From JBBSDV01 sp038240335 (GTDB lineage Bacteria > Chloroflexota > Dehalococcoidia > DSTF01 > JACRBR01): a DNA stretch of 9,583 nt. Under the pieces are notes generated by a model. It searched no databases. It was not told the origin of the DNA and saw only the letters and a program-made list of their open reading frames with translations. The position numbers and the translations under genes were made by a program. Positions within the stretch are counted from its first letter, which is position 1. Each line of letters opens with the position of its first letter. The stretch lies in contig JBBSDV010000131.1 of assembly GCA_038240335.1 (NCBI GenBank), positions 1 to 9,583 of the forward strand, given 5' to 3'. Below, in pieces: positions 1 through 5,768 of the stretch.

Positions 1-1
1 G

Positions 2-214
2 ACGTTCGACGCTTCATTGGCGCTCGTTAGCGACATTAACCTCAATTTGGGTAAGCGGTACGCAAGCGCCGAAGGCTGGTTGCCAGACGGAACGCTCGTC
101 GTGTCGGATCAACCGCCAGATGGCTCTTCTCACGCGAATCACATCATGATGCCTGACGGCACGATGCGAGACTTCGGCGTGCCGGAGGGCGAGATCCTCG
201 CGCTCATTCCGTGA
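2..214 (+). CDS. 3' end of an unidentified protein, beta-propeller-like repeats
   Basis: An open frame enters from the left edge and ends at TGA 212-214, so the start lies outside the window. The visible 70 residues contain two similar short units, WLPDGTLVVSD and MMPDGTMRDFG. This PDGT spacing is common in TolB/WD40-type (PD40) beta-propeller blades and other beta-repeat proteins. The similarity is only suggestive, and no catalytic residue, signal or membrane segment is visible. A TTG at 17 could be read as a start, but the frame stays open upstream and no ribosome binding site precedes it, so a truncated longer gene is more likely. It converges on the HAD gene with a 40-bp gap. The function is not known. 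Confidence 0.55.
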   Translation, partial: TFDASLALVSDINLNLGKRYASAEGWLPDGTLVVSDQPPDGSSHANHIMMPDGTMRDFGVPEGEILALIP

Positions 215-254
215 CCACTGCGCCACGCACCGCCGGCACGGCGCTCGCCCGCGC

Positions 255-815
255 CTACAGCGCAGCGACGCGATCCGCGAAACCCCGCAGCGAGCGCACG
301 AGCGTGAGGTGCGGCGGCGGCGGCGTGTCGCCGTGGGCACACGCGTGGTCGAGCAGGTAGACGTGCTCGACGCCGTTCTGCGCGAGATGGTACGCCGTCC
401 GCGGGTCGTCGTCGATATGGCTGTCGATGCCGAGCAGCAGCGCCGTCGCGAGCTTGTGCTGCGCCGGACGCAGCCCCGGCGGCGCCATGCGGATGCCGGC
501 GACGGTGTCCGAGAGCCTGTGCCGCCGCAGCCACCAGCGCACCAGCGCCTCGCCCGACCAGCTGCGTCCCGTCACGATGTAGATCTCGTGCCGCGCCGCC
601 AGCTCGCGCAGAATCGCCGCCGCATCCGGAGCGCTCCGCCGCCACGCGAAGCGCGCCGCTTCGACGCCGAGGCGCAGCGGGTTCGCCGCGCGTGGCTGCT
701 CGTAGAGTGCGGCGTAACCGGTGGGCAGCTCCGGCACGGGTTGCGGCTTATGCACCGCCAGCCGCCCGAAGGGCGTCTGGCTCAGCACTCCGTCGAAGTC
801 GAACCCAATCCGCAT
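255..815 (-). CDS. HAD-superfamily phosphatase, nucleotidase-like
   Basis: This encodes 186 residues, the usual size for a small soluble HAD hydrolase or 5'(3')-deoxynucleotidase-like protein. All four HAD motifs are visible. Motif I is FDFDGV, with the nucleophile Asp6 and acid/base Asp8. Motif II is IVTGRS, with Thr82. A Lys at about 121 can serve as motif III. Motif IV is the acidic loop HIDDDPRTA (Asp135-137), which would bind Mg2+. Such enzymes hydrolyse phosphate esters through a phospho-aspartate intermediate; the substrate cannot be read from the sequence. The start is ATG 813-815, preceded only by a weak GGGAC-like ribosome site. The gene lies downstream of the ssuE-like gene on the same strand but 382 bp away with repeats between, so it is probably transcribed separately. 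The family call is firm; the nucleotidase subfamily is tentative. Confidence 0.85.
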   Translation of the reverse strand: MRIGFDFDGVLSQTPFGRLAVHKPQPVPELPTGYAALYEQPRAANPLRLGVEAARFAWRRSAPDAAAILRELAARHEIYIVTGRSWSGEALVRWWLRRHRLSDTVAGIRMAPPGLRPAQHKLATALLLGIDSHIDDDPRTAYHLAQNGVEHVYLLDHACAHGDTPPPPHLTLVRSLRGFADRVAAL

Positions 816-890
816 CAGTCCCGGTGTCCTATTCGCAACGTAAGCACGTGTCCTTCAAGCGGCTCTGTGCTCATTCGTACAGCGCCACGA

Positions 891-920
891 TCCACCGATG
901 TCCACAGATGCCCACAGATT
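891..920. repeat. three tandem 10-bp units, intergenic
   Basis: Three adjacent decamers read tccaccgatg, tccacagatg and cccacagatt, differing from one another at one to three positions. They sit in the spacer upstream of the HAD gene, about 75 bp from its start codon. A 10-bp period places each copy on the same face of the helix. Similar tccacagatg-type strings are familiar as dispersed intergenic repeats in many bacterial genomes (recollection, not searched). They do not match the DnaA-box consensus TTATCCACA. Confidence 0.6.
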
Positions 921-1023
921 CGGAGGGAGCGAACAAACCGGCAGCACGTCTGCGGTGCTGCGAGCGCAGAATTCTGTGTCCCCGGTGGCCAGCTGTGAAT
1001 CGTCCGCATTTCGCCTCATCTGT

Positions 1024-1157
1024 TTGTCATCCTGAACGGAGTGAAGGATCTTGTTCGTCCGACTCGGTGCGCACCTCGCCACGCGGTCGGATCGGCCGGG
1101 TGCGGGAGTGTTCGCGTCGGCGCTCCAACAAGACCTTTCGCAGGCTCAGGGTGACAA
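1024..1157. repeat. imperfect inverted-repeat element (REP/MITE-like)
   Basis: Two arms of about 31 bp, at 1024-1055 and 1127-1157, are imperfect reverse complements. Both arms, each read inward, share ttgtca-cctga and a tcttgtt end, with mismatches in the middle. They enclose about 70 bp, which itself contains the smaller inverted pair tccgac/gtcgga (1058-1063 and 1087-1092). The arm sequence resembles a widespread intergenic palindrome of the type catcctgagcgaagcgaagg seen in many environmental bacterial genomes (recollection). It lies in the spacer between the ssuE-like stop and the HAD start and has no coding content. The remaining spacer sequence, 816-890, 921-1023 and 1158-1197, shows nothing recognisable. 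Confidence 0.7.
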
Positions 1158-1197
1158 GCTGGGGAGAAGCGCGCCATCTGTCGATCGTTCCTCGCCC

Positions 1198-1713
1198 TCA
1201 GTGAGCGGCAGCGAGCGCGACCGCCTGGGCCGCGACGGCGTCGATGCGGGCGAGCAGCTTGTCGTTCGGACGGCCGTCGGCGAACTGATCGTCGGTCGCG
1301 TAGACGCCGCTGATCGGCACGCCGTCGAGGCTCGCGAAGAGCGGCCGCATGCCGTACTCGATCGTCAGGAAGTGCGACTGCGAGCCGGCCGTCTGGATCG
1401 GCACGCAGATCTTCTTGGCGAGATGGCCGTGCGGCATCAGGTCGAACAACGCCTTCATTGCTCCCGTGTACAGCGCACGATACGTCGGTGATGCGGCGAT
1501 GATGATCTGCGCCGAACCAATCGTTTCGATCGCGGTGTCGATCTCCGCCGATGCTTCGCGCGCGAGCAGCGCCGCCGCCGGCAGTTCGGCGACGTCGATC
1601 AGCGACGTGTCGCATCCGGACTTGCGGAGCGCGTCGAGCATCAGTTCCGCGAGTGTCTTCGACTTCGAGGGCGCGCGAGGGCTGCCCGAGACGGCGACGG
1701 CGCGAAGCGCCAC
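1198..1713 (-). CDS. ssuE: NAD(P)H-dependent FMN reductase, SsuE-like
   Basis: This encodes a 171-residue flavodoxin-fold reductase that would reduce FMN with NAD(P)H and supply FMNH2 to the partner monooxygenase encoded just upstream. The N-terminal phosphate-binding loop SGSPRAPSKSKT (residues 9-20) and the motif SPTYRALYTGAMKALFDLMP (75-94) are characteristic of the SsuE/MsuE family. Tyr120 in IEYGMRP aligns, from memory, with E. coli SsuE Tyr118, which forms the pi-helix insertion linked to FMN transfer. I chose GTG 1711-1713 because it overlaps the ssuD-like stop by one base (TAGTG) and puts the protein at family length. No clear ribosome site precedes it, so translation is probably coupled to ssuD. 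The open frame extends further upstream but only antisense-like residues are found there. The gene ends at TGA 1198-1200, and no clear terminator follows. Confidence 0.88.
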   Translation of the reverse strand: MALRAVAVSGSPRAPSKSKTLAELMLDALRKSGCDTSLIDVAELPAAALLAREASAEIDTAIETIGSAQIIIAASPTYRALYTGAMKALFDLMPHGHLAKKICVPIQTAGSQSHFLTIEYGMRPLFASLDGVPISGVYATDDQFADGRPNDKLLARIDAVAAQAVALAAAH

Positions 1714-2798
1714 TACGCCGGCACCAGCTCGCTCGGCGCGCGCGGCACCGAAGCCTCTCCGCGGAAGTGCGGCATCACGTAGCGACCGAAGCGCTGCGCC
1801 TCCTCGAGATGCGGGTAGCCCGACAGGATGAAGGTATCGATGCCAAGATCGACGTACTCGCGCAGCCGCGCCGCCACGCTCTCGCCGGAGCCGACGATCG
1901 CCAGCCCGACGCCGAGCCGCGCGCGTCCGATGCCGGTCCAGAGGTTCGGCCCGATCCAGTCGTCCTGCTCGCGCAGTGCGCGCTGGCGCTTTTCGCCCTC
2001 CGAGTCGGAGTTGGTCATGTGCTTCGCCATCATGTCCTGAAAGCCGGTCGAGACGTTGGCCACCATCGCCTCCGCGGCGGCGCGCGCCTCGTCGTCGGTC
2101 TCGCGCGTGATGACGAGGATGCGCATGCCGAACCGTAGCGTGCGTCCGATCGCGCTGGCACGCTCGCGCATCTCGGCGATGCGTTCGGCGACCATCGGCA
2201 GCGTCTCGCCCCAGAGCAGGTAGACATCGCTCTCCTCCGCGCCGACCTTCTTTGCCGCCTCCGATGCGCCGCCGAAATAGAACGGCGGGCTCGGCTTCTG
2301 GTAGGGCTTCGGGTAGACGTTGGCTTCCTCGACGCGGTAGTAGCGGCCGTTGTGGCTCCAGCCCTTCGGCTCGACCCAGGCCTTGCGCACGACCTGCATG
2401 AACTCCTGCGTGCGCACGTAGCGGTCGTCGTGCTCGGTGAAGTCGCCATCGGCGGCGAGCTCGTGCGGGAAGCCACCGGTGACGACGTTGATCAGGACGC
2501 GGCCGTGTGTCAGCTGATCGAGCGTGTTCGACATCTTCGCAGCGACCGTCGGCGAGATGAACCCAGGCCGCATCGCCACGAGGAACTTCAGCTTGTCGGT
2601 GCGCGCGGCGACGACCGACGAAGCGAGCCATGCGTCCTCGCAGGTCGTGCCGACGGGCACCAGCGCGAACACGAAGCCCGCATCCTCCGCGGCCTTCGCC
2701 ACCTCGGTCAGGTACTCGATCGTCGGCTGCCGCGTCGGCGGCCCAACGATCTCCGTGTCGCCCATCGTAGGCAAGAACCAGCCGAAGTCGATGCTCAT
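1713..2798 (-). CDS. ssuD: FMNH2-dependent LLM-class monooxygenase, SsuD-like
   Basis: This encodes 361 residues of the bacterial-luciferase-like TIM-barrel family. It closely follows alkanesulfonate monooxygenase SsuD (381 aa in E. coli), which uses FMNH2 and O2 to release sulfite from alkanesulfonates. Shared blocks, aligned from memory, include GTTCEDAW (Cys53, equivalent to E. coli Cys54), KLKFLVAMRP, SPTVAA, NVVTGGFPHELAADGDF, PPFYFGG and the C-terminal SGYPHLEEA with Tyr328 and His330. Arg226 is also retained. Two positions that are His in E. coli SsuD (His11 and His228) are here Met12 and Leu228, so the substrate may not be a simple alkanesulfonate. ATG 2796-2798 is chosen because GGAG (2807-2810) lies 8 nt upstream and SIDFGWFLP matches the family N-terminus; the longer reading to 2930 adds unrelated residues. 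It forms an operon with the ssuE-like gene. Confidence 0.88.
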   Translation of the reverse strand: MSIDFGWFLPTMGDTEIVGPPTRQPTIEYLTEVAKAAEDAGFVFALVPVGTTCEDAWLASSVVAARTDKLKFLVAMRPGFISPTVAAKMSNTLDQLTHGRVLINVVTGGFPHELAADGDFTEHDDRYVRTQEFMQVVRKAWVEPKGWSHNGRYYRVEEANVYPKPYQKPSPPFYFGGASEAAKKVGAEESDVYLLWGETLPMVAERIAEMRERASAIGRTLRFGMRILVITRETDDEARAAAEAMVANVSTGFQDMMAKHMTNSDSEGEKRQRALREQDDWIGPNLWTGIGRARLGVGLAIVGSGESVAARLREYVDLGIDTFILSGYPHLEEAQRFGRYVMPHFRGEASVPRAPSELVPA

Positions 2799-2842
2799 CG
2801 CGGTAGCTCCGTTTGCTGCAGCGTGCCGGGGGTATTGGGAAG

Positions 2843-2871
2843 AGTATAGGGGGAGTGACGGGACGCAGGAA
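2843..2871 (-). promoter_or_regulatory. candidate sigma70-type promoter for the ssuD-ssuE pair
   Basis: On the minus strand a near-consensus -10 box TATACT (2848-2843) stands out in GC-rich surroundings. TTCCTG lies 17 bp upstream (2871-2866) as a poor -35 match. The -10 box is about 45 bp before the ssuD ATG, leaving a short leader that contains the GGAG ribosome site. The call rests on motif and position only. Confidence 0.4.
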
Positions 2872-2998
2872 GCGGGAAGTGGAACCCGACCAATGGAGCC
2901 TGGTCGTTGGAGGTCGGAGCCTGCGGACACCCAGAGTTCATCTTGGTTCGAAAGACAGTTTCTTCACCGACGGATCCCACCTCCCACGTCCCGCTTGC
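2868..2998. repeat. imperfect inverted repeat in the spacer between ssuD-like gene and terminator
   Basis: The arm ggaagcgggaagtggaa (2868-2884) is repeated in inverse orientation at 2982-2998, with about 14 of 17 positions agreeing. The roughly 100 bp between the arms holds a perfect 6-bp hairpin, cgacca/tggtcg (2887-2892 and 2901-2906), and a direct repeat ggagcctg at 2895-2902 and 2916-2923. The layout resembles the element at 1024-1157: short arms around a small non-coding core. It overlaps the upstream edge of the candidate ssuD promoter. Apart from this, the 2799-3082 spacer shows only that promoter and the terminator at 3031-3052. Confidence 0.5.
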
Positions 2999-3030
2999 CA
3001 CAGCTCATCTCGCCACGGAGGCGCAAAGAA

Positions 3031-3052
3031 CGCCCCGGCCGAAACCGGGGCG
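3031..3052 (-). terminator. intrinsic terminator of the surface-protein gene
   Basis: A perfect 8-bp GC stem, cgccccgg (3031-3038) and ccggggcg (3045-3052), has a 6-nt loop. After one mismatch four further pairs are possible. Read on the minus strand the hairpin starts 30 bp after the stop codon at 3083 and is followed by TTCTTTG, a short T-rich tract. That fits Rho-independent termination of the surface-protein transcript and would insulate it from the ssuD promoter. Confidence 0.75.
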
Positions 3053-3082
3053 CTCTTCGTGCTTCGTACTCTCGAAACGAGG

Positions 3083-4432
3083 CTACTCTCGCTCGGCTGC
3101 CGCGCGGCGCTGGGCGATGAAGCCGAGGCCGAGCATACCAATCGCCGCGGCGAAGGCGAACCATGCGAGGACGTCCGCGACGCCCGCGTGGTCACTGCCG
3201 TCGCCGGTACCGCTATCGGGCAGCGCGCTGACATTCGGCGAGACGCCGCGGCCGCCGACGCCGTCGCCGTTCGTCGTGCCGAGATCGTTGCCGGCGACGT
3301 TGCCGCCGTTCTGGTCGACCGGCTGCTCGATCGCGCTGGCCGGCGGCGCCGCCGGCGCATCCGTCGGCGCGGCGGCGACAGCCGTGCTCGTCCGCGTGCT
3401 CGTCGGGATCGACGTGTCCGTTGCGGCGGGCGTGTCCGTCGCGGCCGGTACGTCCGTCGCCGGAGCGGAGGTGCTGGTCGCAGCGGCGGTGTCGGTGGCG
3501 ACAGGCGTGTCCGTAGCGACGGCCGTGTCGGTGGCTACCGGTGTGTCGGTCGCAACAGCGGTATTCGTGGCGGCAGGCGTGTCCGTCGCCACCGGCGTGT
3601 CCGTGGCCGTCGCCGGCACCGCGGTGTCGGTCGGCGTGTTTGTCGGGCCGCCGGGTGTGTCAGTCGCGACGGGCGTGTCCGTCGCTGTTGCCGGCACGGG
3701 CGTGTCCGTCGCGGTTGCCGTGTCTGTCGGGGCGGCGGTCGCTGTGTCTGTCGGCGTATCAGTTGCAGTCGGCGTGTCCGTCGGCGTATCGGTCGCCGTC
3801 GCCGTCGCCGTGTCGGTGGGTGTTGCCGTGTCGGTGTCAGTCGGCGTGTCGGTAGGGGTAGGCGGCGTCGTGTTCACGAGCACGACGTTGTCCCAGTTGC
3901 CGTCACCGGGAGCGCCATTCTGCGACAAGTACTGGAGACGCACCCGGATCGAGGCCGGCGAGGCGATGTTGAAGTTTGAGATCGTGTTTCCCACGTACGT
4001 TGGATCGTTCGCCTGGTTGTTGGTGATACTGTCCGTCGGGACGCCGACGCCGGCGCAAGAAGCGTCGGGATAGATGACGGCGGTAATGAATACGCTATCG
4101 AATGCGTCGTTCGCCGCGTCGCCCGCAAAGTCGGCCGTGAGGTTGTACACGCCGCTCGACAGCGACTGCACGCAATCGGACTCCACGTAATCGGAATTGC
4201 CGGCGGCGGCCGTGACGACAACGTGCATCGATCCGCCCGGGTTGCCCGTTGCGTCGAAGCTCGTGACGGTGTCAGGCCCCGGCGTCCAGTTCGCGACGCC
4301 GGCGTCAAACGTGCCGTTGGCGACGAGCGCGGACGCGCTGGCGTTGTGGCTCGAGCTGCCGACGAAGACGGCGGTCATGATGACCGCGATCGCGCTCGCC
4401 GAGAGCAGGTACAGATGCCATTGTTTCTTCAT
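3083..4432 (-). CDS. secreted surface protein: jelly-roll domain, Thr/Pro/Asp tract, LPxTG-like tail
   Basis: This encodes a 449-residue exported protein. An N-terminal signal peptide has Lys2-Lys3, a hydrophobic core at about 7-24 and a likely cleavage after ASA35. Residues about 36-187 look like a carbohydrate-binding-module-type beta-sandwich: they open with LVANGTFDAGVANWTPG and close with GNWDNVVLVN, the usual boundary signature of CBM4/9-like folds. Cys87 and Cys126 could form a disulfide. Residues 189-360 are a low-complexity linker built from TDTP, TDTA and VATDTP units. The C-terminus has LPDSG (404-408), a hydrophobic helix (about 421-440) and an Arg-rich end, the order of a sortase signal; a plain membrane anchor is the alternative. 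ATG 4430-4432 has a strong GGAGGA site 8 nt upstream. The likely role is surface attachment or glycan binding. The ligand is unknown, and no enzymatic motif is visible. Confidence 0.8.
   Translation of the reverse strand: MKKQWHLYLLSASAIAVIMTAVFVGSSSHNASASALVANGTFDAGVANWTPGPDTVTSFDATGNPGGSMHVVVTAAAGNSDYVESDCVQSLSSGVYNLTADFAGDAANDAFDSVFITAVIYPDASCAGVGVPTDSITNNQANDPTYVGNTISNFNIASPASIRVRLQYLSQNGAPGDGNWDNVVLVNTTPPTPTDTPTDTDTATPTDTATATATDTPTDTPTATDTPTDTATAAPTDTATATDTPVPATATDTPVATDTPGGPTNTPTDTAVPATATDTPVATDTPAATNTAVATDTPVATDTAVATDTPVATDTAAATSTSAPATDVPAATDTPAATDTSIPTSTRTSTAVAAAPTDAPAAPPASAIEQPVDQNGGNVAGNDLGTTNGDGVGGRGVSPNVSALPDSGTGDGSDHAGVADVLAWFAFAAAIGMLGLGFIAQRRAAAERE
3353..3868 (-). repeat. coding low-complexity repeat (Thr/Asp/Pro/Ala/Val)
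   Basis: This region encodes residues about 189-360 of the surface protein. Short degenerate units such as ATDTPV, VATDTA and PTDTPT recur without a strict period. On the plus strand this appears as repeated gtgtcngt and ggcgtgtc strings. Such extended, Thr-rich stretches usually form a flexible stalk that may be O-glycosylated. The DNA repetition makes copy-number change by slippage likely and is also a place where assemblies can collapse. Confidence 0.8.
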
Positions 4433-4440
4433 GCGTAGCT

Positions 4441-4446
4441 TCCTCC
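4441..4446 (-). promoter_or_regulatory. strong ribosome binding site of the surface-protein gene
   Basis: Plus-strand tcctcc reads GGAGGA on the minus strand, 8 nt before ATG 4430-4432. It is the best Shine-Dalgarno match in the window, fixes the start of the surface protein and suggests high translation. Confidence 0.7.
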
Positions 4447-4537
4447 ATCAGATCGCCGAGGCGACCACTAGCTTGTCGCGGATGTCGGAAGGCACCGCCC
4501 ATCCCCAATCCCTCGTGTAGGAATCGGCCGCTGGCGT

Positions 4538-4583
4538 ACGCATCTCCAGAGGCAGACGCATGGATTGCGTAACACCTGCGTAA
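4538..4583. promoter_or_regulatory. cluster of TGCGTAA/ACGCAT motifs, possible response-regulator operator
   Basis: Two exact TGCGTAA copies lie at 4566-4572 and 4577-4583, giving an 11-bp period. Two ACGCAT copies lie nearby at 4538-4543 and 4556-4561. Head-to-tail repeats with about 11-bp spacing are the typical target of OmpR/PhoB-family dimers, and such a regulator is encoded next door at 4820-5485. The cluster is about 105-150 bp upstream of the surface-protein start, a suitable position for activation. No convincing -10/-35 pair is visible. The regulator-site pairing is inference. Confidence 0.35.
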
Positions 4584-4771
4584 TTTGGGCGCGCACACCC
4601 GGTTCGCCGGCTCGTGCGACTGTTATCGACCGCGAGGCGCGAAGGGCGAGACGGGTCGGGCTAACCGGTCGTGACGGCAGGAAGCCGCCAGCGTCGCCGC
4701 GGTGCGCCCCGTCTGCAATGGCATGGGATGAGGGAGACCGTACGAAAGAGGCGACGAATCCGACGCGCTGG

Positions 4772-4795
4772 CGTCGAAGTGTCGATCCTTCGACG
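4772..4795 (-). terminator. hairpin after the response-regulator gene, possible terminator
   Basis: A perfect 8-bp inverted repeat, cgtcgaag (4772-4779) and cttcgacg (4788-4795), has an 8-nt loop and begins 25 bp past the regulator stop on the minus strand. No T-run follows, so it may be only an mRNA-stabilising hairpin. The rest of the 4447-4819 spacer, apart from the motif cluster at 4538-4583, shows nothing recognisable. Confidence 0.35.
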
Positions 4796-4819
4796 AACCT
4801 GCGGTATTCGCTGCGGGGA

Positions 4820-5485
4820 TTAATCGATGTGGAAGCGGTAGCCGACGTTGCGCACGGTCTCGATGAAGGTGTGCGTGCGATCCTCGATCTTGCTGCGGAG
4901 GCGGCGAACGTGGACGTCGACAGTGCGGGCGCCGCCGTAGAAATCGTAGCCCCAGACGCGGTTCAGCAGCGCCTCGCGCGTGAATACCTTGTCGTGGTTC
5001 GTCGCCAGAAACCGCAGCAGCTCGTACTCCTTGTACGTCAGGTCGATCGGCCGTCCGCCGACATCGGCCTTGTAATTCGACAGATCGAGGTGCAGATCGC
5101 CCGCACGCAGCGTGTTGTCGCTCTCGACACCCGACTTGCGCCAGATCGCCCGCCGCACGCGCAGCGTCACCTCGTCGGCTAGCGCCGGGTACACGATGAA
5201 GTCGTCGAAGCCGATCGCGAAGTCGAACGTGGCGAGCTGATCGCTGCGGATGACGGCGAGCAATACGACGCCGTGAGGCATATCGGCGGAGCGCAGGAGA
5301 TTGCGGATCGCCGGCGCGTCCGGACGGCCAAAGAGGTTGAACACCATCACCGCCGGCGTCTCGGCGCGCGTATCGGCGAGGGCGCGATCGAGGGTCGCGC
5401 TGGCGACGACGAAGCCCGCTTCCTCGAGCGTGGCCGAGAGCGGCCGCAGTTCTTCGGACGCGTCGACAAGCAGAATGTTCAGCAC
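4820..5485 (-). CDS. OmpR/PhoB-family response regulator with degenerate receiver
   Basis: This encodes 221 residues: an N-terminal receiver-like domain (about 1-115) and a C-terminal winged-helix DNA-binding domain (about 125-220). The winged helix is canonical: DLTYKEYELLRFL, FTREALLNRVWGYDF, RTVDVHVRRLRSKIED and the final VRNVGYRF. The receiver is atypical. The phosphoacceptor position in VMVFNLFGRP is Asn50 instead of Asp, the conserved Thr/Ser is Ala77, the conserved Lys is Tyr99 (FIVYP), and only Asp8 of the usual acidic pair remains. Regulators of this kind can bind DNA without phosphorylation. The start is GTG 5483-5485, with GGAGAG (5491-5496) 5 nt upstream. It lies downstream of the kinase relic on the same strand, 283 bp away. 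Its target is unknown; the motif cluster upstream of the surface-protein gene is one candidate. Confidence 0.9.
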   Translation of the reverse strand: MLNILLVDASEELRPLSATLEEAGFVVASATLDRALADTRAETPAVMVFNLFGRPDAPAIRNLLRSADMPHGVVLLAVIRSDQLATFDFAIGFDDFIVYPALADEVTLRVRRAIWRKSGVESDNTLRAGDLHLDLSNYKADVGGRPIDLTYKEYELLRFLATNHDKVFTREALLNRVWGYDFYGGARTVDVHVRRLRSKIEDRTHTFIETVRNVGYRFHID

Positions 5486-5768
5486 GAGCGCTCTCCGGCC
5501 ATGCTCCAGTCTACAACCGACACGTTACGGCCAGATGACGGGGATCTCCCTGTTTCGCTTCAGTTTGGGCGAACGCAATGCGGTCCAGGCATCAACGGAA
5601 TCGGGTTGCGACCGCGACGCGCTCCGTCGCGTCATGATGAACGTTGTCGTCGGAAGAAAGATCCTGGGGGAACCCGCCAGACCCTCCGGCAGAAGGCGCT
5701 GCGCTCTATGCACTCCCTGCTCTTCTCCGTCCCTCAGAATCGGCGGCGTTCCAAATACTGTCGTGACA
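5486..5768. other. spacer upstream of the response regulator, with a small hairpin
   Basis: This 283-bp stretch separates the kinase stop from the regulator start. It contains the regulator ribosome site (5491-5496) and a perfect 7-bp inverted repeat, cgcgacg (5613-5619) and cgtcgcg (5625-5631), with a 5-nt loop. No terminator with a T-run and no clear promoter boxes were found. Open frames crossing it have no recognisable protein features. Confidence 0.5.

Noticed and set aside
891..920. Possible DnaA boxes (tccacagat strings) suggesting an origin
   Set aside because: They lack the TTAT start of the DnaA consensus, there is no AT-rich unwinding region, and no dnaA or dnaN is nearby.
309..998. 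Plus-strand open frame of 229 codons opposite the HAD gene
   Set aside because: The translation is Arg-rich with no recognisable motif, whereas the minus strand shows all HAD motifs in one frame.
1714..2631. Upstream extension of the ssuE-like frame through the ssuD-like gene
   Set aside because: The extra residues are the Arg/Ala-rich shadow of SsuD; family similarity begins only at the GTG overlapping the ssuD stop.
3353..3868. Repeated gtgtcngt strings as a possible CRISPR or satellite array
   Set aside because: There are no constant-length repeats separated by unique spacers; the pattern follows codons of a low-complexity protein stalk.
2907..4073. Long plus-strand open frame encoding Val/Ser/Ala repeats (VSVATGVSVA) opposite the surface protein
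   Set aside because: It is the antisense reading of the Thr/Asp/Pro repeat; the minus-strand reading has a signal peptide, a strong ribosome site and a domain structure, while this one has none.
5613..5631. 7-bp inverted repeat as a terminator after the kinase
   Set aside because: No T-run follows on the minus strand, and it lies about 140 bp from the stop; GC-rich chance pairing is likely.
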